A DNA stretch of 64,000 nucleotides, from positions 21,391,626 to 21,455,625 of the forward strand of contig NC_063261.1 in the NCBI RefSeq assembly GCF_019578655.1, given 5' to 3'. The translations under genes and the position numbers were made by a program. A model generated the notes under the pieces. It was given only the letters and a program-made list of their open reading frames with translations, searched no databases and had not been told where the DNA came from. Below are positions 48,272 through 60,800 of this stretch, one piece after another. This DNA is from Ricinus communis (lineage: Eukaryota; Streptophyta; Magnoliopsida; Malpighiales; Euphorbiaceae). Positions within the stretch are counted from its first letter, which is position 1; every line of letters begins with the position of its first letter.

Positions 48272-50347
48272 AAGCTTCAGAATCGTATTTGTTATGGATG
48301 GAATTTCCTCCTGATTTAGCCCTCTTGAGTTTTCCAACCTGTGATTGTCTCTGAAAAAGGAGGAAAGCGGCATTCGTTCGGTCTTCTTTGTGTGGTTCCA
48401 AATCTCATTTAAGATTTAAGAAAGGTTTAAAGTAAGAAACAGTACATATTGTTCTTTATCTCATTTCTGAAAATATTGGAATTGTTACGGCAGTAAAAAA
48501 AATTAGAAAAATACTGAATATTGTAATTGATAATTAAATGTTTAGCTTCAAATAATATAGATTCTTAAAAATTTACTTTTTTAAGACTTCTAAGATTTTC
48601 TTGAGAAAATTAAATTTGATTAGATTTTAAAATTAAAACGAATTATTCACTTGAATTTCCTTAAAAAAATTATAAATATTTTACTAAAAAATTAATAAAT
48701 ATGTTCTATATAAAATATAAAAATAAATATCAAATATTAAAAAATATGTAAATAAATTTACTCTTAACAATCATTAATTATGTTGATAGAAGAATAAATT
48801 ACAATTTTACAGAAAGAACGTTCCCTCTGTAATACTTAGCTACATATCAACTTTACAAAAGTCTTTTCACGAGTTCAATTATTTAAATGTCGGAATTATT
48901 TATTTATTTTTTATCTATCTTTTAAAGAAAAAATTCAACACCCTTATAATAAAAGACTATAAAACTCTAATAAAAAAAAGGATTCGGAATTTCTATAATA
49001 TAGACCATAAAATTTTTCAAAGAATATTAATATTTATTAAAATTAAATAATAAAAAAATAAAATCAATGCTCGATAAGATGGACGGTGGACTAAAAAATA
49101 AGACTGTTAATAAATAAAAATATTTAAAAAAAAAAAAGAGAAATGGTTACTACTTTTTTAATGATATAAAGATAATTACTCACTTGAATTTGACAGTCAT
49201 TAGAGAACTTTAATAAAAAAGTCAAATGATATATCTAGTTTATTAAGAAAAGTTTATAATAATTTTATTTATTTCGCAACATTCCAGGATTTGACCCACA
49301 AAAAAGTTATATAATCAATTAATAAAAAAAACATAATATCTATTAAATTTGAAAACCAATTGTATATTGGATCTAAATTACTTCATACCAATTATGAGAG
49401 ATGGTTCTTGATAATTCGATCGGCTGAGACGAGTTGTCAATAAGAATTTTCAAAGGTTGACCTCGATTTCCAGAGTATCTGTAAAAGAAGGTTAAAAAGC
49501 ATCGAACATGATTGTCCAGTCACTCATTGTGATGATAAAGTCCGTAATTTATATAAGAGTGGCTACACTGTATAAGTGTGTAAGATTGCGCATACATGTA
49601 AATGTGATGTCCTCATTCTTTATACAGACACTGAAAGTCTTCTAGTCTATTTAGGAGATACCTTAATATTTGTAGGTCATCATTATTATATTAGAATTTG
49701 TACTCTTATTCATCCTCAAAGTTCTAGATCGGGTCTGACTCTATGACTAGAGTCTTCTTAAGAAACATTCTCTTAAAGTTCCACTCATAGTGGATATCAA
49801 TATCTGGTCAACCCCGTCTTTCAAGGGTGGGACAGGTTGGCTTATAATACACGGTTATCATTAGTCCCCCTTCTTTGTCTAAGAGTATCTATACTCGATA
49901 TTTCCTACGCAATGGTGAGTTTCGATGCTTTTAGAGCATTCGACTTATTGCTTAATCAGGAGGTAAACTCGGTTATATAGTTTTAAATTTCAAATACTCG
50001 TGACGGTTGACATGCCTTTTGACGCTTCGTTTGTCGTGCCCTTTATAACAACCGTTTATTGCTCTTGATGAATGACGGTTATATCCCTAGTTTCTGGAAT
50101 GTTCTGTTGCGGTACCAAGGGGTATTTTGGTCCTCTAGCGTTTTCTATAGAATCCTAAAATAACATCTTATTTATTTCTTCCTTTCGACTTTGCCAAACT
50201 CCACTTGCATTCTTTTTTCGATTTGTCTCTGAGATCTTTTTGTAAAAACTCACCAGTAAGTCTCTTTGTAACTTTTGGTTTTGGTTTATTTGTGTCTTTT
50301 TTTCATCTTCTTCTTTTTCTACATTTTTTCTTACTCCATTTTACTAA
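48272..50347. other. AT-rich flank and leader of the gypsy-like remnant
   Basis: 48430-49380 is strongly AT-rich with no coding signal. From about 49380 the composition becomes more balanced and resembles the untranslated leader of the gag-like gene that follows. I could not find a matching second copy, so no LTR is claimed. Confidence 0.4.
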
Positions 50348-51473
50348 ATGGAATCTCTAAGAAATGCTAGTTCTAGAAACACCGGAGAGGATTCAGACCA
50401 AACTCTTTCTCAAAATCCTGCCAGCGATTCAGTAGGTGCAGAGGCGCTTACCTCTAATCAGAGAGATGATGAAAACCTAGAAATCTTTCCCAAGAATGGT
50501 GAGAATGATCACCATTTGTACCTATCTACCATGGACCTTTCTCGCCTAAAAGACCTTAGAGCTCGATATAATATCCCTTCTGATTTTACTCTTAAGGAGT
50601 GTCCTGAGCATTTCCTCGATAACAATACTTCTCAAGCAAACCATATAGTGCAATATGAAGAGTACTTAAAAGCCAGTCTTAGATTACCTCTAGATCCTTT
50701 TATTAAAGTTGTGATCTTAGATAATAATATTTCTATAGCTCAGCTTCATCCTAACTCCATATGTCTTTTAGTCGCTTTTAAGCAATTATGTAAAGATTTT
50801 AACTTTGTTCCTACTCCGTACTTCTTTTTCTCCTTCTACTTAGTTTCTCGGGCAGCCGAGTATGCTTTTATTTATCTTAGGGCCCCAGCTGATCACAAAA
50901 TTTTAGACGATCTTGTTTTCTCCATTCATAATTGGCGAGATCGGTACTTTCTTATTTCTCATCCATTAGACTTTACCAATATTTCGAGAAGATGCATATG
51001 CCATCGACTCGAATGTAACCAAAATTAAACCTTAGAAAAGACCTAAACAAACATAAAGTCTTATTGAACGTTAGAAAACGAGGGTCTCATCTTATGGTTA
51101 CTCCCTTTATAAATTAATTCTTGGCTGAACTTGAAACGTTCGAACAACAGAAAGATGAGCAAGGTGAGAGCTCTTCAGGCATACCTACTTAGCCATTTTT
51201 TTGTTTGGTTGTTTTGGCTTCCATCATGTTTCTCTAATGTGATCATTTACTTCTTTTTTCTTTGCAGTGATTGATTGAAAACAGCTTAAGAAGATCAAAC
51301 TCACTAAGGGCAGGAGATATGCTTTCTCATCCTCGGCTCCCCCTGCTCATCCACCAGCCCTGGTTCAGCATGATACTCCTGAAGATAACACAGTTATTCC
51401 TGACCTGAGGTTGGAGTTGCTGGCGGAAGATCAGACGTTGGCAATACGACCCCCTTTATCTTTTGGAGATCGT
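50348..51473 (+). mobile_element. Broken gag-like gene of a putative gypsy-type retrotransposon
   Basis: A 226-codon frame (50348-51028) carries the plant 'putative gypsy type transposon' domain: LKDLRARYNIPSDF, then EYLKASLRLPLDPFIKVV, then QLHPNSICLLVAFKQLCKDF, then DRYFLI. The frame is interrupted after about residue 210. A second coding-like block follows an acceptor near 51267 (KKIKLTKGRRYAFSSSAPP, VIPDLRLELLAEDQTLAI) and ends at a GGTAAGT donor near 51474. No reverse transcriptase, integrase or terminal repeat is seen, so the element is a partial, decayed copy. Confidence 0.65.
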
Positions 51474-52249
51474 GGTAAGTGTCATTGGCTGATAAACGAG
51501 GATGACTGTGTAGAGGTTGGCGTTCTTGCTACTAACTGTTGTCCTGATCCTTAGCCTATTCTGAAGAGAAAATAAAGGGCAGGTTCTACGGTCCAAACGT
51601 CTTCTTTGGCTGAAGAGCTCGCTGGCCTAATCAACTTTAAAGCTGATTTTAAAGAGCTCGAGAACATGCATTCTTTCGAGTTTCATGCTCTTCAGATGTC
51701 TTTTACCTTTAGATAACTTTATCTCTTATCAAATGCCTTTCCTTTTTTCTTTTCTTTATTCAAATAGTTTAATTTTTAAAATATGAAAACAGATAATACT
51801 ATTGTTAAAGCTAAGTTATTTCACTATTTTTTTTATTTTTAATTTATAAATAATAGTATGGAAGTGAAAAAAAAGTATTACTTTAAATCTTATTATATTA
51901 AATACATATATTAATATTTTTATATATAGTGTAAAACTATATGTTAAAAAGAATTTTTTATAATATTTCAAACTAATTGGATCCTGTATTATTACAACAG
52001 TGAAATAGAACTAGCTTCAAAATATGGCTACTCTCTTTTTAAATTTGAAGAATGTAATTATGTGATTTTAAAATTAAAGGATTTAATTGAATTGTTGCCA
52101 AAAGTTTAAGAGCTTCTTTCTCAATTTAGTGAAATAATAGTTATAATGAAAAAATTTCGAGGAAATAAATAAGGAGTAAAGTGGGAAATTGCTTTGCAAG
52201 AAGGAATAATAATTAAAATAAACTTTCAAATGAATCGGGAAGGTTCGGT
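51474..52249. other. AT-rich stretch between the transposon remnant and the DREB2 promoter
   Basis: 51720-52200 is AT-rich without coding signal. The left part may be further decayed transposon sequence. Confidence 0.45.
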
Positions 52250-52396
52250 CGAGAACGTGTTACTTATTCTCGGACACCGATACGCCACGAATGACGATCA
52301 CTCGGCTAATAATTCGCCGCGTCATCACTAATCTAATCATAAACTATAGATAAAAAGAACAGATATATCAGAAATATCTAGAGAAGGCTATAAATA
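52250..52396 (+). promoter_or_regulatory. DREB2 core promoter
   Basis: A TATA box (TATAAATA) is at 52389-52396. An ABRE core ACGTGT lies at 52255-52260. It overlaps an inverted repeat CGAGAA (52250-52255) / TTCTCG (52267-52272) that resembles loosely spaced heat-shock-element modules. GC rises sharply here compared with the AT-rich flank. The transcript probably starts near 52420. Confidence 0.55.
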
Positions 52397-52592
52397 TCTC
52401 TCTTCGCTCTCTTGCTCAAAAATTTCAGATTCCTAAAATCGAAGCTACGCCCTCTGCTTCTCACTCTGTTTCTTTTTATCGATTTCTATTCAAATACCAA
52501 AATTACAACTAAAGCACACTTTCTTAGCACAGTAAAGGACGCCAAAATTAAGGGAATTCAGTTTCGTTTGCAATTTGAGAGATTATTTACAG

Positions 52593-53150
52593 GTTAGTTC
52601 TTTGTGTTTTTTAGGCTTTTTGTTTTTTAATTTTAGGTTTTTGGGTGGCTTTATTAAATGGGTTTCTTATTAATCGGAATTGGGTTTGCTCGATTTTTTC
52701 ATTATTGTTATTGTTTTAAAAGAATTTGAGCGACTATGATCGCGATCTTGGGTTTATTCTCAGCAATTAAGGTTTTAATTTGACGCTAGAAGTTGCTCTT
52801 GATTTTTGCAACCCGAAAACAAAGTCTGAGTTTTGCCTAAACGGTGTCGTTCTTCGGTTTTACTTCAATTAATCAATTTTACTTTAGGTCTTCTCTGATT
52901 GATGGAGGCGGAGTTTCTGTTTTTCTTGTGTCTGGATTTGCTTGAAAATTAAGTTACTTGGTGGCGAAGAAATAAATTTGGTGTGTGGTAGTCCACACTG
53001 TTGGCGTTTTCTAAGAACCTGGCACGCGAGTTGGGCTCTTTCTGTGTTTAAAGTACAAGCTATACCAATTAAAACTTACCCTAATTGTACTTCTGTTTCT
53101 CTCTTATTTGGCTTTTGGGTTTTGTTGCTGACATCTTATTGTAATTGCAG
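52593..53150 (+). other. Probable 5' UTR intron of DREB2
   Basis: The donor AG/GTTAGT at 52593 and the acceptor TTGCAG ending at 53150 bound 558 bases. Removing them places a leader without any ATG directly before the coding ATG at 53177. The intron itself has ATGs that would otherwise block translation. Boundaries are inferred from splice consensus only. Confidence 0.65.
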
Positions 53151-53176
53151 ATCGAAGAACAAATATATTGGTAAAG

Positions 53177-54337
53177 ATGGGCACATTTGGGCATAATTCT
53201 AATGCGAGTTCTATGCAATTGGATTCTACGAGGAAGAGAAAGAGACGAGAAGGAACTAGTTCTGTGGCTGAGACTTTAAAAAAGTGGAAGGAATACAATG
53301 AGTATCTTGATTCTTGTGCTAAAGGGGAAGATAATAAACCGGTTCGGAAAACACCTGCTAAAGGTTCGAGAAAAGGGTGTATGAAAGGGAAAGGAGGTCC
53401 TGAGAATTCGGAGTGTAATTATAGAGGTGTTAGACAAAGAACTTGGGGTAAATGGGTTGCTGAGATTAGAGAACCTAATAGAGGACCTAGACTTTGGCTT
53501 GGTACTTTTCCAACTGCTTATGAAGCTGCTGTCGCTTATGATGAAGCTGCCAAGGCTATGTATGGTAGTTCTGCGAGATTGAACTTTCCTGAATTGTCAT
53601 CTAGTTCTAAGGATGATACCCACTCGGTTGCAACTACATCAGGAGGGTATCCTTCGGTAGCAGCTCCTGCTGGTTCGGATTCTACTACTACTTCGAATCA
53701 TTCTGAGGTTTGTGTACTTGATGATACCAAAGAGCATGTTGTGAAGCTTGGGGATGGTGAAGGTGAATCAAAAATCACTCCTCACAGTGATCCATTAACT
53801 CAAACTGCGTCAGCAACTACATCATATAAGCAAGAACTGAAGAGTGAGCTGGAGGATGTCAAAGAAAGCGACAGGGGTGAAGTGCCAGTGAAAGAAGTAC
53901 CTATTCAGAACAATGCTTGTGACCTTAAACAGAAAGGTGCTGATGATCCTCAACCTGTTCCTAAAGATTTCTCTCTAAATGTTGAGGAGTGGAATTTGCT
54001 TAATGAAAATGAAGGGCAGGGGCAGGATATTTGGCAGAATTTCACAATGGATGAGTTGTTTAATGTGGATGAATTGCTTGGGGTTATAGACAACTACCCA
54101 CTTGATATGCAATTTGATGGTGGTCAACTGCTCTGCACGGACAACAATCAGCTTCAGCATGACCAACCATTGGATTTATCTTTCCAGTTAGAGAGTCCAG
54201 ATACAAGATTCATTGGTGGTTTTCAGCCTTCAGAGCAGGTGCCTTCAGGTGGTGATTACAGCTTTGATTTCGTGAAGCCTGGCAGGCAGGAAGACAATAA
54301 TAATGTACCACTGAATGATCAGGGATTCTTTATGTAA
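53177..54337 (+). CDS. DREB2A: DREB2-type AP2/ERF transcription factor
   Basis: DREB2 proteins bind the DRE element (RCCGAC) and switch on drought and heat genes in the nucleus. A single coding exon encodes 386 residues. A basic nuclear localisation stretch (RKRKRREG, about 19-26) is followed by [18 protein letters not shown] and the DREB2 motif [20 protein letters not shown] (71-81 region). The AP2 domain spans about 81-138, with Val94 and Glu99 at the positions (14 and 19) that mark DREB specificity. A Ser/Thr-rich piece with [14 protein letters not shown] (167-180) matches the negative regulatory domain of DREB2A, which keeps the protein unstable without stress. The C-terminus is acidic with bulky residues ([16 protein letters not shown]), a likely activation region. 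DREB2A is preferred over DREB2C because of the N-terminal motif and the NRD, but the assignment is not certain. Confidence 0.92.
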   Translation: MGTFGHNSNASSMQLDSTRKRKRREGTSSVAETLKKWKEYNEYLDSCAKGEDNKPVRKTPAKGSRKGCMKGKGGPENSECNYRGVRQRTWGKWVAEIREPNRGPRLWLGTFPTAYEAAVAYDEAAKAMYGSSARLNFPELSSSSKDDTHSVATTSGGYPSVAAPAGSDSTTTSNHSEVCVLDDTKEHVVKLGDGEGESKITPHSDPLTQTASATTSYKQELKSELEDVKESDRGEVPVKEVPIQNNACDLKQKGADDPQPVPKDFSLNVEEWNLLNENEGQGQDIWQNFTMDELFNVDELLGVIDNYPLDMQFDGGQLLCTDNNQLQHDQPLDLSFQLESPDTRFIGGFQPSEQVPSGGDYSFDFVKPGRQEDNNNVPLNDQGFFM

Positions 54338-56893
54338 GACTAAAGGTTGAAGGAGACATCATGATTGAGATGACTGGAGAACTCAATATTTATCATGTGG
54401 AATACAAGAACTAGATGGTTATCTCTCTCTATTGATTGCAGCCTCCTGGATTGAGTAGGAGGTCTTCCAAAGAGCATAAGATTGTAGTTTGGTACTATAT
54501 GTACTTGTTTTCTATGTCACTGACTGTTTTTTTGTATTGACAAACAAATTAGCTGATTCCCTAGGTTTTCAGATTGGAGAATCTGGCTATGGAAGGTTGT
54601 TCTTTTTGCTATTCAACCATGAACTTGGGAATAGATGATAGGTTAGGTTAGCTGTGATATTGCAGGCATGCTTTTGGAGAGCGGCGTTCATTCTCAAAAC
54701 AAATTCATTATTGTACATGAAGAATAGTCAAATAAAAAGAGGTTCAGAAACTCAAGTTTTTGCTATTATTTCTTGTGCAGGTAGGTGTACCTTTTTTTAA
54801 GAGATTTTGGACAAAATATGGCTGTCCTTTTCCCTGAAAACATGTAAAAGTATCTTCAATCCTATCCATGTAAAGTTGTTACATTTTAGTAAATATCCTA
54901 TGTTCCTGAGGTGTCTGCCAGCAAATTTGCAGACATTTACAGTGAGGCATTTTGGTGGAAGGGTGTCTTTACACCTTGAAGGGGCGTTACTCTCAAATGA
55001 CTTTGACTAGTGGGCCTATGTCACACATGATTCTTAACTTGCCAATATGGTAGTTCTACTTGTAATTCTTAGGTGAAAAGAGCCTATATATATTTTCTTT
55101 TGTAAATTGAATTGGAATGGGTTTCAGGTTCCTACTTGCAACGAAAAAATGTTGGGTGTATAATATATGTATGTCGAAATTAAACTCTCATAACTTCAGA
55201 TTTTATACTCTTACCTAACAAGAACTGACAGCAACATTTGATTTCAGAAATTTGAAATAAATAAACATCCAACTATATTTCCTATATGCCATAGTCTCTC
55301 CTGAAAACCCCACTGACAAGAAAGGAAAAGAAAAAAGAAGGAAAAGAAGATATATCTTGAAAGAGAAAAGAGCACCTGGTATTACATAGATAAAAATATG
55401 ACTCATCCAACAAGCAGCAGCTCCAAGGATTCCTAGTAAATGCATTGCTGCTTTTGGTACTCAATAATGCAGCAGGTTTTCTTAAACGATGCAAGAAAAT
55501 TTACAGGAATCCAGTGCATATTTCCTAATAATGCATCCGAGCAATAAATTCCGCACTGGAAACAAAAACACAGAAATTCATTTCCTAAAAGAACAAGTTA
55601 CCAAAAAAAAGTCTTCAAAACCAAAATGAAAATCATTTTAGATGAAACCTAATACTATCAGTAGTCATTATCTGCTCAAATAGTCCTTCGGAAGATTCCA
55701 TGGCATAAAGGGAATGGTTTGGTGTTGGCAGTAATTGGAGCAACATAGAAAATAAGGTCTAAATAAATTTTTGAATATATAAAGATCAAATATTATTAAT
55801 TCTCTTCTATCTCTTAGAAATTTGAATTTACTATGTATCGATGGTATCATATAATCTCTCACATTAGTGATAAATAAAAAGTTAGGTAAGATTTCATTTT
55901 AAGTTATTCTTATAACGACACGTGTCAATAGTTGTCTTTAATTCTTTTCATATGTTATGAAAATATTTTACAATATTTTAAGAATTTTATTAAAATAATA
56001 TTTTAAATTACCGTTATAACGGTTTACGGTGCAAATATTTTTTAAATATAAATTAATTGATATTTAGAAAATAATGCTAAAATATACAACATTATATAAC
56101 AGTTATGTTCTTTGAAATAGAAAAGATAATGAACTCTAAATCTTATGCAAGTTGGTTAAGAACATATAATTTCAAAATCATTGATCATGATTTTAGATTT
56201 TTGATCCTCTCTATAGAGTTTGCTTTAAATCTTCATATTTATTCAACAGTTTCATGTTGTAGCATGGGCTTAAATCACATCAAGCCCAATCTTACATGCT
56301 ATCAATCTTAGAAAAGTACAATTTCTTACTGGCTCAAACCACAGAGAGTCAGAACAGAAGATTGATGAAATCTAAACAGTTTTTTTTATAGAATCGCCAA
56401 TTTTATCTGTAGAAAGGTCTGTCCTAACACTGCTAAAAAGCCTTAAAAACTTGCTTAACCTACTCAAAAAAAAAAGAAATCAAAATTTGCAAAACTTTTT
56501 GGACCCACAACAAGAACCTAGAAACATAATCAACCTCAATTACCCTTCCCATTGAAATTTATTTGCACTTTCTTGACCTTCAACTCTGTGACTATTTAAA
56601 CAACAGACAGAGTGACCAAACCAACACAGTAGCCTATGAACTCTTTTTAGCTCATGCAGTAGCACGAACCCCAAGATTCTGAGACCGCTTATAGATTTCT
56701 TCGCTACATTGTCCTTTTTCTCTTTCTTTCTCCCTCTTTTCTCTGTTTGAGTGAAGTGCTCATTTCTCCAGGTCGACTGTTTGCACTTCACAGTCTTTAA
56801 TGGTTGATAGTAATCTGGCCAGAATTTAGCTCTCTTTTTTATCAAACCCACTTCAATTCTGCTTTTTAACAAATACCCAGAAATTGGTTTCAG
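54338..56893. other. DREB2 3' flank and CLSY upstream region
   Basis: No supported gene. The first 350-450 bases are the DREB2 3' UTR. The stretch 55640-56520 is AT-rich. From about 56540 the sequence becomes GC-richer and pyrimidine-rich (56697-56745), consistent with the transcribed 5' leader exon of CLSY, which would end at the donor CAG/GTAAAA at 56893/56894. A hydrophobic open frame on the minus strand (55445-55215) is likely chance. Confidence 0.5.
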
Positions 56894-57862
56894 GTAAAAT
56901 TGATTTGACTCTGTCTTGTGCTTTTTCTTCTTCTCTTTTGTTATGTAAAATATACATCTTTTCTATGTTTATAGTATTTTCCTTTTATGCAATGCATTTT
57001 ATTGAGCTTTATGAGACGTTTTTCTTTTGTGTCCCTTCCTGATGTAAGAGATGATGTCATCTCTGGAATTGATTGTTTTTCAGTTTTGAGTTTCAGTTTT
57101 CTTAGATTTTTATTGTGTTTTTATGGTTTGATCAGCATCTGGCTTTTGTGGTATGCTTTTTTGCTATTTTAAATGTGGTTTTTCTTTTCTCTTTTCTGTT
57201 GGTTTTTTCTTTGTCAGAAAAGAAACAATAAAATCTGATGGTGTTTTGGTCTGCATGTGAAAATCCAAAGCTTCATAGATGTTCATGATAATGACCCTTA
57301 ATGGTTTTTTTTCTTTGTACTAATGAGTTCATGTCAAGTGAACAAGTGTCAAGAATGGAAGAGGAGATTGTTGAATTTTAACTACTATTCATGGCCTATG
57401 GTTAGCACTGAAAGTCATTTTCTTTTCCTGTTTCAAAGAATCTATAAAAGAGGATCACTGTTTAATTGATGAACATCATTATTGGTAAAGAACTACCTTT
57501 TCCCTTTGTCCTTTTTTCTTTTTCCTGCACTGTTTTCTGGTTGGTAGAAAAGAAAAATCATGGGGTAAAAAGTGAGTCCAAACCATAAGATTAATCTGTA
57601 TTGTTCTTTTATATAATGATGGTTTGGAGTATGGCTAATGCAGTAGGTAGCACTATCAGCATGTCTTTGTGGGGACTAATCATTCCTGAAAAATGAAAAA
57701 TAAAATAAAGAAAAGCCACCTTCTGTCGATCTTGTTCCATTTTTTGCAAATTCTGTTCTTGTGAAAGCCTTTCAGTTTGGGTTATCATGATCTCAAAATT
57801 GACATGTCTCTTTTGGGGTTGTTAATGCAGTAGTGACTGACCTTATGTTTTTTTTATTGCAG
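56894..57862 (+). other. Probable 5' UTR intron of CLSY
   Basis: The donor is at 56894 (CAG/GTAAAA). The acceptor TTTATTGCAG ends at 57862, 20 bases before the coding ATG at 57883. The interior is T-rich with no conserved frame. It is inferred from consensus and composition. Confidence 0.5.
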
Positions 57863-57882
57863 AGACTGTTAGCTGATCAGTA

Positions 57883-60800
57883 ATGAAGAGAAAGCGGTTA
57901 GATGAATCTAAGCATCCATTTGAAGCATATCGTAAGCATTACTCAATTTTAGTTTTTGTTTATCTCTTCTAGTTTTGTCTTTTTTCTTTCCTGTCATTTC
58001 TTAGTATTTCTTTTTGAAACTGAGACCCGTTATATGTGTAAGCTTTTCTTATTTGTAAGGAGTGATGGGGAACCTATGCTGCAAGGAGTGTCTGGCATCT
58101 TGCTAGTCTTCACTTGAAAGATTTTCTAAATTAGTGTCCTTTGATCTTGATGCAAACCCTGTAATATGCTGAAACTTAATTGGCATTTGGAATTATTTTG
58201 TCTGACAACTAAATCTAGTAAGGCCCTGAATTGGTTGAGCAACCCATTGATGATGAAACATTAATCTAGTCGGTCTTGAACGTCAAAATGATTTATGTTG
58301 CTTTGTTACTACTTAGAAGCCGTTCTTATTCTTTAAGTAGATTGGACAGACTGAATTAAGTTGTTGAAAGGGTCAGCAACATAATTTTTGTATAGTGTTG
58401 TTAAATTCCTGAAATAGTTTATGCACATTTTTACATCATTAACACACATCTTATAGTATGCCCCTTTTGATTCTCTATCTCGCAGCTTTTGAGGCCTGGT
58501 ACAGCGGCTCATGGCAGAGTGTGGAGTTCATAGAGATTCGAGATGGGGTTATGACCTTACATTTTGCCAATAATCATCATTTGATTGAGGAGAAGGGTCC
58601 TCCCTCGAATTTTCGTGTAAAGTCGAGGCAAGCAACTGTATCTGATTGCACTTGCTTTTTGAGGCCTGGAATTGATATTTGTTTGCTTTCAACCCCTGAA
58701 AATGAAGAAAATTCAGAGGTAAGATAATTTATACCTTGCAACCTACTTTTGCCTAATGCTGTGTTATTGAAAGTTTGATAATGTGGAATGGATGATTCAT
58801 AATTGATAACTTGTTCCTTACTTATCAAATGACTTAACCACCATGCAGCACATAACATGTTTTGTTAAAGTTGTTGTGGCTTGAGTAGCATATTACGAGC
58901 ATCTAGTCCCTGCCTCTTATATTGCTCATAGAGAAGTTATTCCTTTTAACTTTGCGATATTTATTTTGCTTCCGAAGTTAATTTAATCTTAATTTTCAGA
59001 TTCCATTTATTCTGTAGGTATGGACTGATGCTAGAATAAATTCTATAGAAAGGAAGCCTCATGAACCTCAATGCGAATGCCAGTTTTTTATTAAACACCA
59101 TGTTAACCAAGGTCCTCTTGGATCAGAGAAAGTAAAACTTAGTGAAGAGATTGAGGTAGTAGGAATAGACCGAATTCGCGTCCTTCAAAAGCTTGACAAA
59201 ATTCCTTCTGAAGGTCAATTCTACCGTTGGGACTCCTCTGAGGACTGCTCCACTGTACAAAGAACTAAATTGTTTATAGGAAAGTTCTGCTCTGACCTTA
59301 CATGGCTAGTTGTGGCATCTGTCATGAGGCAAATTGCATTTGATGTGAGATCAGTTCAAAACAAAATTGTTTATCAAATTTTGGGCTGTGATGATGATTG
59401 CTCTTCGATAAAGCCAAATAATCATTTGAACGCTTTAAGTTTCAAGGTAGAGAATGATATTTTAACACCACTTGTCCTCCAATTTGCTCCTACTGAGGCT
59501 GATCCTGCTCCTGACATGTATGGAGTGGATTCGGACGAAGCATACAGTGTTAAGAACTTGCGGCGATCTAAGCGTCGAAATGTCCAACCTGAGCGTTTCC
59601 TTGGCTGTGATCTGCCTCCCGGGGCAGATGTTGGATGGGTTCGATCCATGCCATACAAACCAGAGAAATGGAAGGAAGATGAAATGTTCTTACCACTTTC
59701 TTTCCTATTTGGTCAAAATGCAAGTTCTTCTCCAGAGAAAATAGAGGGAGAAATGGGAGTAAGTACTCCTCAAATAGACTCTCTTGAGGACCTCCCTCTT
59801 TCCAAACTAAAGAAGAGATCAAGGGAGGTTAAATGGGGCACTGTTAACAGAAGGGAACATAAAAACGAACTTGCTATAGTTCCTATCCCTGCTGAAAGTG
59901 ATTCAGAACCTTTTGAAGAAATGAATTCCCCTGAAAAGGATCCTGGAAATGATTCACGAGAGACCATTAATGATTTCTCATTCAGTTATTATAGAAAAAA
60001 AGGTTCTCCAGCAGTACGAAAGAAGAATTCTTATGAATTAGATGATATGGTGGTTGAGACTACTAGATGGAAGGGAAGACCACCAAAGACGAATTTTCAT
60101 AGTGGCGGGTACCGGCGTTCTATACCTACAAAGAGGGGTGATGCTGGTGAGCCACTGAAATATAAGAAGACAACCTTAAGTGCAGGGGCATACAATAAAC
60201 TCATAAAATCTTACATGAAGAATATTGATTCAACACTCATGTCAAAGGAGGAACCGGATATTATTGACCAATGGGAACAGTTTAAAGCGAAAAGGCACAC
60301 CGTGCAATCTGATAAAAAAGAACTATCACCAACTGAGGATGATGGTGAAGAATCTGAAACTGAAATGTTGTGGAGAGAAATGGAGTTATCTTTGGCATCA
60401 GCTTATCTTCTTGATGAACATGAGGTATGATTTGTTAAATTTATACCAGAATTTGATTCTGTTTTATCTCAGATACGTTATTCATATACTTTTCTTCTTT
60501 ATCTCTAATTCAGCTTGGTATAAGGATTCTCAGGTTCGAATTACGACTGAGACTATGCAAAAATCAAATGAAAATTGCCAGCATGAATTCAAGCTTGATG
60601 AAGAAATTGGGATTTTATGCCACTTATGCGGCTTTGTAAGCACTGAAGTAAAATTTGTTTCAGCACCATTCGTAAGTCAAATCATGAATCAATTTACTGT
60701 GGCTTTTACTTTTCTCACTTGATCCCTGATGATTTCCCAAGATTTCATTTGTCTTTTCTGTTCTGCTACGTATACTGATTGTTTTTCTGCTATTTGCAAT

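Noticed and set aside
49380..52200. Search for LTRs around the gypsy-like gene
   Set aside because: No matching pair of repeats was seen by eye, so a complete retrotransposon is not claimed.
55215..55445. Hydrophobic minus-strand open frame beginning MHLLGILGAAACW
   Set aside because: Low-complexity Phe/Leu content from a purine-rich tract on the other strand; no partner exons.
59422..59822. Minus-strand open frames inside CLSY exon 3
   Set aside because: Antisense shadows of a conserved coding exon.
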